From contig JAHDSP010000186.1 in the NCBI GenBank assembly GCA_018432645.1, positions 1 through 9,513 on the forward strand: 9,513 bases of DNA. Reading direction: 5' to 3'. Of this stretch, positions 1 to 6,887 are shown in pieces (position 1 is the stretch's first letter; each line of letters opens with the position of its first letter). The notes below the pieces were generated by a model. That model was not told the origin of the DNA. It worked only from the letters and a program-made list of their open reading frames with translations, and did not search any database. Both the position numbers and the translations under genes were made by a program. Source of the DNA: Bacteroidales bacterium. GTDB lineage: Bacteria > Bacteroidota > Bacteroidia > Bacteroidales > DTU049.

Positions 1-241
1 AGTTCTTGCCACATTCTTTGCATTGATAGAGCTGCTGACCTTGTTGATGACCATTTTTTATAATGTTTATGCTCTCACATTTGGGACATTGTGGAGATAC
101 ACTTTGTGCCTTGAGACCTTGGTAGTCTACTACATCTGCATCTTTTTGCTTCAACAGGTAAAAGAGGCCATCAAGGAATGCTAAATGCTCTTGTTTGCCC
201 ATTGATAAATATTCTACTAGATTATCAACTAATTGTTTCAT
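1..241 (-). CDS. IS1595-like transposase, N-terminal part (cut by window edge)
   Basis: Only the first 80 codons are visible; the gene runs off the left edge, so no stop is seen. After about 50 residues of mainly helical sequence comes a zinc ribbon with ligands C52, C55, C74 and C77 (CPKC...CKECG), including the K-x-G...G-x-Q-x-Y-x-C pattern typical of the zinc-ribbon domain at the front of IS1595/ISXO2-type and IS1 InsA-type transposases. In that family this domain helps DNA binding, and a DDE-type catalytic domain follows; that part lies outside the window. The start is the ATG at 239-241, preceded by an A-rich leader and a good Bacteroidota promoter. The four Cys positions are the same as in the partial gene at 9186-9513, so the two are related, but the sequences clearly differ. 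It could also be a domesticated or broken copy; the window cannot show which. Confidence 0.75.
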   Translation of the reverse strand, partial: MKQLVDNLVEYLSMGKQEHLAFLDGLFYLLKQKDADVVDYQGLKAQSVSPQCPKCESINIIKNGHQQGQQLYQCKECGKN

Positions 242-259
242 AGCTTATTATTTTTTTTA

Positions 260-292
260 CAAAATTAATTAAAATTTGTAAATATAATCAAA
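260..292 (-). promoter_or_regulatory. Bacteroidota-type promoter of the left transposase gene
   Basis: On the minus strand a -33 element TTTG (plus 289-292) is followed after 21 nt by the -7 element TAATTTTG (plus 260-267), matching the Bacteroidota consensus TTTG / TAnnTTTG with a normal spacer. Transcription would begin near 254, inside a run of eight A, giving a short A-rich leader before the ATG at 241. This is the most complete promoter in the window. Confidence 0.6.
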
Positions 293-341
293 TATATTTC
301 CAAACAATAATAATAAAATATCTTATCCCCCTCCTCATCCC

Positions 342-1034
342 CTATTTATTAAAATTATCCCACCTGAACCCCACTAATTTACTTGTCTTTAATGGATAAC
401 TCTCTAACGCATCTAAATACATCCTTACAGCTATTGGCTCGAGGCCTTCTAAAGGTGGAGCCATCAAATCAAAATCTATCGTCGATAAAATACTATTTAT
501 GAGAACATTTCGCATTTCTTTAGATGATATTTTTTGATACTCAAATTGTATTGGAATATTTTGTATTTCTGGTCTGCCTTCTACGTAGAAATGGTTATCT
601 TTGTTTACATATATCCTCCCAATTAGATATCCTATATCATCATATCTATTATATTTAAAAGAATCTGATAAAAAATTAAAAATATTGATTATGCCTACGA
701 AGGTATTATCTTTATTTTCTTTTGCATAGTTGTTTTTTAATGCTGGATGAAATGGTGGTAGCATAAATGCATTTGTGTGCATGAAAAATGCTAATATATC
801 TCCAGCAAATTTAATTTCAAATTCGAATTCTGTATGTTCAATGATTTCTAATGGTACAACCCTTTTTTTATTTAGCATATTATTCCTTAATTCTTTCAAT
901 AGATAAATAGATTCTTGTCTGATTAAATCAAATGCACTTTTGGTATTATTGTAAACGTCTTGTTTTAGATTAGCTTTTTTCTCTAAATAATTTGCTAAAT
1001 TTTTTAGTGTTTTTGCTTTAGGATTTCTGTCCAT
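342..1034 (-). CDS. Conserved-looking hypothetical protein, downstream of porQ
   Basis: A 230-residue protein with no signal peptide and no membrane segment, so it is probably cytoplasmic. The N-terminal ~55 residues are Lys-rich and helical. The centre is mixed alpha/beta with recognisable blocks: EFEIKFAGD (70-79), FFMHTNAF (83-90), GIINIFNFLSDSFKYNR (114-130) and IGYLIGRIYVNK (134-145). A second acidic/aromatic block, DFDLMAPP, is at 187-194. I recall similar proteins of unknown function in Bacteroidota, but I cannot assign a domain or reaction. It begins 7 nt after the porQ stop on the same strand and has no recognisable promoter of its own, so it is very likely co-transcribed with porQ. 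The TAG stop runs straight into a G-rich tract (326-342) that may mark the edge of the neighbouring insertion sequence, so a displaced C-terminus is possible. That it is a gene is clear; its function is unknown. Confidence 0.85.
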   Translation of the reverse strand: MDRNPKAKTLKNLANYLEKKANLKQDVYNNTKSAFDLIRQESIYLLKELRNNMLNKKRVVPLEIIEHTEFEFEIKFAGDILAFFMHTNAFMLPPFHPALKNNYAKENKDNTFVGIINIFNFLSDSFKYNRYDDIGYLIGRIYVNKDNHFYVEGRPEIQNIPIQFEYQKISSKEMRNVLINSILSTIDFDLMAPPLEGLEPIAVRMYLDALESYPLKTSKLVGFRWDNFNK

Positions 1035-1041
1035 AATATTT

Positions 1042-2070
1042 TTATAAATATGATTTTAAAGGTATTATCAATGAAAAATTATTTGGTCCGTAGGCTAGGT
1101 GAGAGATATTATATGAATAAATAAATGAAAATCGATTAGTATATATTCCTACTCCAAATGAGAAACCTACTAAGCCCTTGCGGCTATCTATTTGCATTTC
1201 TTGTCTTGTTTGATAATTGTAGCCCACCATTAAACTTAAAAATTTCATTGGAATTATTTCTATACCAAATGCGAAATGTCTCATTATCTCATCTATGGTT
1301 TTAGCGAATTTTTTTGGTTCAATATATTGATTTGTGAATGGGTCTAATTGTAGTGAAGTACTGTCTGTATAACTTAAATGCCAATCATGTAAATCGTGCA
1401 AATAAAGGTGAAATCTAAATGGTGCATTTAAAAATCTTTTAGACATTGCAAATGCAAGATTAAATGGCATGGAACTATTTTTTTTATCTCCAAAATTTTG
1501 TGTTATTTCATGCCCTATATTCCTTGCAAATAGTGATAGACTGATTTTTTGTGTTGTATCATAATAATTTAAAGCTATATCCGATGCTAATGCTACAGCA
1601 TATTTATCTGCTTGCATATATGCTCCTTTAATATTGATTCCAATGTTTATTTTTTCAAATAATTTTTTTCCATATCCAGCGCTGAATACAAAATTGTTTA
1701 CAAAAAAATCATTCGTTTCTTCGCCTGTCCAATCATATCCTTGAAATTTACCATAATTAATATATTTTATGGTAAAGTTTAAAGTTCCAAAATTTGTAAA
1801 ATATGGATTAAAATTTAATACAAATTGAGAAATATCTGCTGCATATCTATCATAATTAATGCTAATACTATAGGCATCACTGTCGTTTATATATCCTGGA
1901 TTATGATAATAAGACATGGCATCAGGCTCGTAAACAGAATACAATATATTACCTAATGCATTACTTCTAGCATTATTACTAAAATCTAAAAAACTATATG
2001 TGCTTTGTGTGAAACTCAAAATAGGAATTAGTAGGTTAAGCACTATTACTATTCTCTTATTTATTTGCAT
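1042..2070 (-). CDS. porQ: PorQ, type IX secretion system accessory beta-barrel protein
   Basis: A 342-residue protein with a signal peptide (hydrophobic residues 6-20, likely cleavage before Q22) and alternating hydrophobic/polar strands typical of a PorV/PorQ-type outer-membrane barrel of the FadL-like superfamily. Blocks I recognise as PorQ are STYSFLDFSNNARSNALG (23-40), a YHNPGYIN-type motif (55-62), KYINYGKF (102-109), NAPFRFHLYLHDLHDW (215-230), MRHFAFGIEIIP (263-274) and GYNYQTRQEMQIDSRKGLVGFSFG (283-306). The length fits the family. PorQ takes part in the T9SS, which carries proteins with C-terminal sorting domains across the outer membrane; its exact job is less defined than that of PorV. 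It is followed after 7 nt by the unknown gene at 342-1034. No strict TAnnTTTG element lies upstream; TAACTTTA on the minus strand (2096-2103) is the nearest match. The T9SS substrate at 3294-5006 supports an active system. Confidence 0.9.
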   Translation of the reverse strand: MQINKRIVIVLNLLIPILSFTQSTYSFLDFSNNARSNALGNILYSVYEPDAMSYYHNPGYINDSDAYSISINYDRYAADISQFVLNFNPYFTNFGTLNFTIKYINYGKFQGYDWTGEETNDFFVNNFVFSAGYGKKLFEKINIGINIKGAYMQADKYAVALASDIALNYYDTTQKISLSLFARNIGHEITQNFGDKKNSSMPFNLAFAMSKRFLNAPFRFHLYLHDLHDWHLSYTDSTSLQLDPFTNQYIEPKKFAKTIDEIMRHFAFGIEIIPMKFLSLMVGYNYQTRQEMQIDSRKGLVGFSFGVGIYTNRFSFIYSYNISHLAYGPNNFSLIIPLKSYL

Positions 2071-2166
2071 TTTTATTTTATAATAAAATTTTTGTTAAAG
2101 TTATAACATTTTTTGAATATATAATTTTATTTTTTTGATTTAATTTATGTAATAATAAAAAATATA

Positions 2167-2174
2167 TATTTTTG
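2167..2174 (+). promoter_or_regulatory. Putative -7 element for the permease gene
   Basis: TATTTTTG matches TAnnTTTG and lies 17 nt before the ATG at 2192. No TTTG sits at the usual 19-21 nt upstream, so the match rests on the -7 box alone, and AT-rich sequence makes chance matches common. Confidence 0.35.
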
Positions 2175-2191
2175 CTCATTAACTTTTGTTT

Positions 2192-3223
2192 ATGATAGAA
2201 AAGAAAAAAAACAGAAATCAGCTTAGAATACTTTTATTTGTTTTTATTTTAATCATATTAGCAGCTATATTTACCCCATTTATTGCACCAGATAAATCTT
2301 ATTTTGCTAATCAACAGCATCCAGAGCTTGCATATTTGCCAATGGGATCAGAGATAATGTTTTTGATAAAAGATTCAGAAGATAAGATTCCTTTTTATAG
2401 AAAATTGATTTGGGGCTATCAGCCTAATAATGAAATGGTTAGCATAGATTTTTATCAAATTAAAGATGAAAATATAATAATAAGAACATATAAAGAAGGC
2501 GAAATAAAATCTCTACCATTTGATTCGAATAATATGAAAATAAAAAAAATAAAATTTTGGTTTGGCACTGATAGAATGGGGCGAGATGTTTTAAGTCGCA
2601 TTTTATGGGGAGCACGTATTAGTTTATTAGTTGGATTGATATCTACATTGTTTTCTATTATCTTAGGAGTATTTATGGGGATTTTAGGAGGATTTTATGG
2701 TGGATGGATAGATAAAATTGTTATGTTTTTTGTAACAGTATTATGGTCTATACCGAGTATTTTGATAGCTATGGCAATGTCTTTTGCTTTAGGTAAAGGA
2801 TTTACACCTGTATTTTTAGCAATTGGTTTTACTCTGTGGATGGATGTGGCTAGAATCGTCAGAGGGCAAGTATTATCTATCAAACAAGAAGATTACATAA
2901 GTGGTTTAAAAGCACTGGGATTTTCTAATAGATACATTCTTGTTCATAGTGTACTGCCTTCTCTTGGCGGCATTATAACTATTTTAGCTGCTTCTAATTT
3001 GTCTACAGCTTTATTATTAGAATCAGGTTTAAGTTTTTTGGGGATTGGCATTCAACCACCGATGGTATCGTGGGGAGCTATGATACAAGAGTATTTTGGT
3101 CATTTGCTTTTGCCTACTTTTTATTTAGCATTAATACCAGGTATATGCCTCACATTAATTATCTTATTGACTATGCTACTAGGTAATACACTTAGAGATA
3201 TTCTAGATGTTAAATCCATTTAG
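2192..3223 (+). CDS. OppC/DppC-family ABC transporter permease
   Basis: Inner-membrane subunit of a peptide/nickel-type ABC importer. The layout is one N-terminal membrane segment (11-33), a roughly 90-residue periplasmic stretch (34-124), then the permease core with five more segments (about 143-168, 174-200, 205-222, 258-283, 305-331). The family signature FGTDRMGRDVLSRILWGARISL is at 124-145. The EAA-like coupling loop, which docks on the ATPase, is at 233-257 (EDY..GLKALG....I..H.VLP). The C-terminal block LLLESGLSFLGIGIQPP...WGAMI (275-298) is also typical of OppC. I chose ATG 2192; a TTG two codons earlier adds only two residues and is less likely. The gene stands alone: no OppB partner, ATPase or binding protein lies in the window, so the substrate cannot be named. 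It ends 22 nt before a strong terminator, so it is probably transcribed as a single gene. Confidence 0.92.
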   Translation: MIEKKKNRNQLRILLFVFILIILAAIFTPFIAPDKSYFANQQHPELAYLPMGSEIMFLIKDSEDKIPFYRKLIWGYQPNNEMVSIDFYQIKDENIIIRTYKEGEIKSLPFDSNNMKIKKIKFWFGTDRMGRDVLSRILWGARISLLVGLISTLFSIILGVFMGILGGFYGGWIDKIVMFFVTVLWSIPSILIAMAMSFALGKGFTPVFLAIGFTLWMDVARIVRGQVLSIKQEDYISGLKALGFSNRYILVHSVLPSLGGIITILAASNLSTALLLESGLSFLGIGIQPPMVSWGAMIQEYFGHLLLPTFYLALIPGICLTLIILLTMLLGNTLRDILDVKSI

Positions 3224-3245
3224 TAATTTTTCAAATTGTTTTGAT

Positions 3246-3276
3246 AAAAAAAAAGGGGCTGAAGCCCCTTTTTTTT
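3246..3276. terminator. Bidirectional intrinsic terminator
   Basis: A run of nine A, a GGGGC stem (3255-3259), the loop TGAA, the matching GCCCC (3264-3268) and a run of eight T form a symmetric hairpin. Read on plus it ends the permease transcript, and read on minus it ends the C10 protease transcript. It lies between the two convergent stop codons (3223 and 3294). The stem is entirely G+C in an otherwise AT-rich setting. Confidence 0.95.
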
Positions 3277-3293
3277 CTTGAATATCGTTTGAA

Positions 3294-5006
3294 TTATTGA
3301 ATATTTATAGTTTTACGAAGTTTCAGTCCATTGTCTAGTGAAGTTTCTATGATATATAAGCCAGGAATAATATTTTCTATATTCAATTGTATTTTATTTT
3401 GATTTTGGAAATTTTGATTTAGTACATTTTGTCCTAATGAATTAAAAATTTTAACATTATTAATGTTTTCAGGAGTCTGCACTATGATAATATCTGTAGC
3501 AGGATTAGGATAGACAGATAAATTACTATTTGCTACATCATTAATATTGTTACCAGATTGATATGTAATCCTAAATCCATCATCTCTCAGAGATTCGTTA
3601 GAAATAAATTCGATATATACACTTGGAGAAGATATATAATATGTAACTGGAGAAGATAAATGGCCTGTCAGAGCAGCTACATCATTACCAGGAATAGGGG
3701 AGGTTCCTTCATATATAATTACATAATCCACTTCTTCTTGTAAAGCTAAATATTCAACAGTTAGAACAATTGATGCAGGTTGAGAAGTAGGGCTGATTAA
3801 CCAACCACAATTAGAATTATTTCCATATCTAGCATCACCACTACCGTCTTCTATTGTGCCACTTTCATCTGTTAAAGTTGTTAAATCTTCACAATATACT
3901 TGGTCATCATCAGCTGGTTCTACTCCTATTATTATGTCTTGTCCATTAGAAAAATTATCGCCACCAGGAGTTAAGCTGTTTAGATAGTAATATCCGTTAT
4001 AATAACCACTCCATCCCCAATTAAAATGAAAATGTATAGGCCCATCATAGCCATCACATACAAAAGCATGACCAGCTTCACCAGGTAAGCCACCCCCAGA
4101 ATAATATACAGGTCTTTTAGCATCTATTTCTGTTTTTAGAATTATTCCCCAGCTGATATCTTCCATACCATCTCTAGAAACATATTCTACGTATGATGGA
4201 TATTTAAAATAATTTTTAAAAGATAGAGCTGCAGCTGACGACTGAGCTCCACTACCGTCTGGTCCATAACCCATAGATACAGAAACACCAGCATGATAGA
4301 TAAGTTTAGCTACTTCTATGCTATCTGTAGACGCAGTGAGTTGATTTGGCATATCTGCATAATTATACGTTTCATTATCGAGCTCAACAGATAATACACC
4401 ATAAGCAGATGTATAGGTAGGTGTACCTGTGCCAGATGTAGGATAAGCATGATATTTCATAATCTGCGCCATAGCTGTTGCCACACAACCAGCCCATACA
4501 TGATTACAAGGTCCATTATCATCTATTGGACATAGAGCATTATAATAGCAACCCTGATCCCATTTTGTTGTTAATAAAGGCGAAACTACTGCTACATTTT
4601 TACCTTCAGGATGTCCAAATTTCTCTAAATTATCCCAAGCTTCTCTGAATCTATCAGTAGATTTAGGATCAGCAATGGCTATCTCAGCTTGTTCACTTAA
4701 TCCACCTAAAAACCATTGTACTGGTGGAATTATATTATTAGCATCAAATCCGCTTTCTGTGGAATATCCTAATATTGGATATAGTTGTTTATAAGCACTT
4801 AATATTATAAAAGAATTATTTTGCTCATTGGTAAAAATATAATAATAAGGTGTCTGGTGTACTAATACTATTGATTGTTGCATGTACTTATTTGTACGCT
4901 CAAATTTTTTAGCTAAAGACATAGCATCATTTAACTCTATTTTTTGAGAAAATAAGAAACTAATATTGATAATTATAATCAATATTAATAAAAGAATTCT
5001 TTTCAT
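3294..5006 (-). CDS. Secreted C10-family cysteine protease with CUB-like and T9SS sorting domains
   Basis: A 570-residue preproprotein. Signal peptide 1-20 (cleavage likely before Q21) is followed by a propeptide region (about 21-135) resembling the Spi/C10 pro-domain (NNSFIILSAYKQLYPILGYS, 63-82). The streptopain-like catalytic domain covers about 140-365: Q151 is the oxyanion-type Gln, C174 in WAGCVATAMAQIMKYHAYP is the nucleophile, H313 in GHAFVCDGY is the catalytic His, and N329/W330 in FNWGWSG complete the site. Next comes a CUB-like domain (about 372-484; YCE..TLTDESGTIEDGSG, C400, DYVIIYEG, IEFISN). The C-terminal T9SS type A sorting domain (about 489-570) carries SVYPNPATD, IFNSLGQ and PGLYIIET. 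The family cleaves proteins outside the cell, and activation needs removal of the pro-domain. Three further Cys (C153, C159, C167) lie near the nucleophile. No separate inhibitor gene is adjacent. Transcription probably starts from the -7 box at 5034-5041. Confidence 0.95.
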   Translation of the reverse strand: MKRILLLILIIIINISFLFSQKIELNDAMSLAKKFERTNKYMQQSIVLVHQTPYYYIFTNEQNNSFIILSAYKQLYPILGYSTESGFDANNIIPPVQWFLGGLSEQAEIAIADPKSTDRFREAWDNLEKFGHPEGKNVAVVSPLLTTKWDQGCYYNALCPIDDNGPCNHVWAGCVATAMAQIMKYHAYPTSGTGTPTYTSAYGVLSVELDNETYNYADMPNQLTASTDSIEVAKLIYHAGVSVSMGYGPDGSGAQSSAAALSFKNYFKYPSYVEYVSRDGMEDISWGIILKTEIDAKRPVYYSGGGLPGEAGHAFVCDGYDGPIHFHFNWGWSGYYNGYYYLNSLTPGGDNFSNGQDIIIGVEPADDDQVYCEDLTTLTDESGTIEDGSGDARYGNNSNCGWLISPTSQPASIVLTVEYLALQEEVDYVIIYEGTSPIPGNDVAALTGHLSSPVTYYISSPSVYIEFISNESLRDDGFRITYQSGNNINDVANSNLSVYPNPATDIIIVQTPENINNVKIFNSLGQNVLNQNFQNQNKIQLNIENIIPGLYIIETSLDNGLKLRKTINIQ

Positions 5007-5033
5007 ATTTTTATTATTTTATAATGTGTAATG

Positions 5034-5041
5034 CAAATTTA
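5034..5041 (-). promoter_or_regulatory. Putative -7 element for the C10 protease gene
   Basis: The minus strand reads TAAATTTG, an exact TAnnTTTG match, 27 nt before the protease ATG at 5006. No clear -33 TTTG is present. The element sits in the 212-nt divergent region shared with cdd. Confidence 0.5.
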
Positions 5042-5188
5042 CATAAAAAATTTTACTTAAAAATAATTTTAATTTGTTATTTTTATGAAAATAATTAGTA
5101 TTTTATGAATTTATATAGATTTAATTGCATTAATTGTCTAAAATTTATTAACGATTTTTTATCAAGCAATAAAATTAAAAATTTATCG

Positions 5189-5196
5189 TAAATTTG
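5189..5196 (+). promoter_or_regulatory. Putative -7 element for the cdd-lipoprotein-lpxH operon
   Basis: TAAATTTG matches TAnnTTTG exactly and lies 22 nt before the cdd ATG at 5219. Its octamer is identical to that of the divergent protease promoter. A clear -33 TTTG is missing. The leader would be about 16 nt, A/T-rich and without a Shine-Dalgarno site. Confidence 0.5.
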
Positions 5197-5218
5197 TACA
5201 CTATAATTAATTTTAAAA

Positions 5219-5692
5219 ATGAAAAAAGAATATTTAAAATTAGAATATATAATTTTTGATAATTTAAAAGATTTAGACAAAAAAGATCAAGAATTGGTAA
5301 ATAATGCTATAGAAGCTTCGAGTCGTGCATATGCACCATACAGTAATTTTCATGTAGGAGCTGCTGTCAGATTATCAAATAATATGATAATACAAGGGAA
5401 TAACCAAGAAAATATAGCATATCCATCGGGTTTGTGTGCAGAACGAGTTACTTTATTTTATGCTCATAGTGCTTATCCAAATGAAGCTATAAAGACGATA
5501 GCCATCTATGCTAATAACATTGAAAAAACATATAAAGAAATAATAACTCCCTGTGGTGCTTGTAGACAAGTGATGGCAGAAATTCAAACTGTTCAAAATA
5601 TGCCTTTACGTGTTATTTTGCTTAGTCCTTTAATGAATGGTATTATTTTACCTTCAGTTAATTTATTATTACCTTTTCAATTTGAATTATAA
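5219..5692 (+). CDS. cdd: Cytidine deaminase (zinc-dependent, tetrameric type)
   Basis: Hydrolytic deamination of cytidine and deoxycytidine to uridine and deoxyuridine in pyrimidine salvage; cytosolic. The 157 residues show the full family pattern: APYSNFHVGAAV (39-50), the substrate-binding NNQEN (61-65), the catalytic CAE (C73 as zinc ligand, E75 as proton shuttle) and PCGACRQ (111-117) with zinc ligands C112 and C115. With three Cys ligands it is of the small homotetrameric class, not the E. coli dimer class, and the C-terminal LLPFQF block is usual for that class. The start at 5219 leaves a ~33-residue lead-in (KKEYLKLEYIIFDNLKDL) like that of Bacteroidota homologues. It is the first gene of an operon; the lipoprotein gene starts 16 nt after its stop, with no terminator between. 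Confidence 0.96.
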   Translation: MKKEYLKLEYIIFDNLKDLDKKDQELVNNAIEASSRAYAPYSNFHVGAAVRLSNNMIIQGNNQENIAYPSGLCAERVTLFYAHSAYPNEAIKTIAIYANNIEKTYKEIITPCGACRQVMAEIQTVQNMPLRVILLSPLMNGIILPSVNLLLPFQFEL

Positions 5693-5708
5693 ACATAAAT
5701 CAATTATC

Positions 5709-6887
5709 ATGAAAAAAATAAAAGTAATTTTATTATTTATACTAATTGCAATTCCATTATTTTTTAATTGTAAAAGACAAGCGCCTGATGGGCAAGTAGA
5801 TATATCTGGAAGATTTATTGGTGGTGGTGGCAAACCTTTATATTTTTCAATTGTACATCCTAAAGAATTAGAACCTTTGGATAGCTGTACACTAAATGAG
5901 GAAGGAAGTTTCAAAATTAGATTACCTATTACTCAGCCACAATTTATCAAAGTTTATACTAATGATACAAATTTTATAGTTTTAGCAACTGAGCCTAAAG
6001 AAAATATTTATATTAGCGGGAATTATGCTCAATTAGATGCCACATACTCTGTTTTAGGCTCACCATCAAGTGAGACAATTCACAGATATAGAACTTTTAC
6101 ACGTGAAAATTTGGATAAATTGAATAATCTTACTGTTTTTTGGGAAAATCATAAATATGATGACAATAGTTTAGAGTTAAAAGATTCTTTAGATAATGAA
6201 GCATTAGCAATTTTTAAAGCACAGAGAGATTCTGCATTATCTCTAATAAATAAAAACCCAGAGAATTTTGCTAATGTGTTTATAATTTATCAATATTTTG
6301 TTAATCAACCATTGTTTGATGAAGTAAAAGATTTAGAATTTTATCAGTGGGTATTAGAGAATCTCGAAAAAAATTATTCCAATAATGAGCATATCATTAA
6401 TCTGAAAATGAGAATAAATAAAGTAAAAACTCAAATAGCTGAGCGTGATAGCATATTAAGTAGATTAGCTATTGGTAAACCTGCACCAGATTTTGCATTA
6501 CCTCTTTGGCAGTCAGATTCAGACTTTGTTCTATCTTTTAATATTGGCCAACCTATATTATTACATTTCTTTGCGGGAGCCTCACTATCAAGTGTTAAAG
6601 ATATACAAAAATTAAAAAAATTTTTACCACAATTAACAAGAAATAATGTAAAAATAGTTACTATTTTTCTAGATTATGATACAGAGACGATGAAAAGAGC
6701 TATTGATGGAGAAAAAATTAATTGGACAGTATGCTATGACCTTAGTAGCCTACGTAGTCCTGTAGCTCAACTATATGCTGTGGATATTTTGCCAATGTAT
6801 TACTTATTAGATGACAGTGGAATAATACGTGATAAAGCTCATCTAATTGATAGCATTGATGTATCATCTCTTAATTTAACTAAATGA
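5709..6887 (+). CDS. Lipoprotein with DUF4369-like and thioredoxin-like domains, CXXC lost
   Basis: A 392-residue envelope protein. Residues 1-20 are a signal sequence ending in a loose lipobox (LFFN before C21), suggesting a lipid-anchored protein; Asn just before the Cys is unusual. Residues about 30-120 look like the beta-rich DUF4369-type domain found in front of TlpA/ResA-like proteins of Bacteroidota (DISGRFIGGGGKPLYF, LNEEGSFKIRLP). A helical middle follows (125-250). Residues about 253-392 are a TlpA/AhpC-type thioredoxin fold (IGKPAPDFALP, ILLHFFAG, KIVTIFLDYD, and the cis-Pro segment DILPMYYLLDDSG with P362). The position of the active-site CXXC is instead S292-L-S-S295, so both cysteines are gone and disulfide chemistry is not expected. 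I chose ATG 5709 because it gives a normal signal sequence; an upstream ATG at 5637 would lie inside cdd. The gene overlaps lpxH by 4 nt, indicating translational coupling. Its role is unknown. Confidence 0.88.
   Translation: MKKIKVILLFILIAIPLFFNCKRQAPDGQVDISGRFIGGGGKPLYFSIVHPKELEPLDSCTLNEEGSFKIRLPITQPQFIKVYTNDTNFIVLATEPKENIYISGNYAQLDATYSVLGSPSSETIHRYRTFTRENLDKLNNLTVFWENHKYDDNSLELKDSLDNEALAIFKAQRDSALSLINKNPENFANVFIIYQYFVNQPLFDEVKDLEFYQWVLENLEKNYSNNEHIINLKMRINKVKTQIAERDSILSRLAIGKPAPDFALPLWQSDSDFVLSFNIGQPILLHFFAGASLSSVKDIQKLKKFLPQLTRNNVKIVTIFLDYDTETMKRAIDGEKINWTVCYDLSSLRSPVAQLYAVDILPMYYLLDDSGIIRDKAHLIDSIDVSSLNLTK

Noticed and set aside
2695..2883. Open frame on minus inside the permease gene.
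   Set aside because: It lies fully within a strongly supported gene on the other strand, and its product has no recognisable features.
5095..5280. Open frame on minus across the protease-cdd spacer and the start of cdd.
   Set aside because: Low-complexity, AT-driven product (Lys/Ile/Phe/Leu); it overlaps the cdd promoter and 5' end.
5637..5708. Longer start for the lipoprotein.
   Set aside because: It would overlap cdd by 56 nt and put 24 residues before an otherwise normal signal sequence and lipobox.
5687..5914. Open frame on minus overlapping the start of the lipoprotein gene.
   Set aside because: It is antisense to the lipoprotein signal sequence and DUF4369-like part; no independent support.
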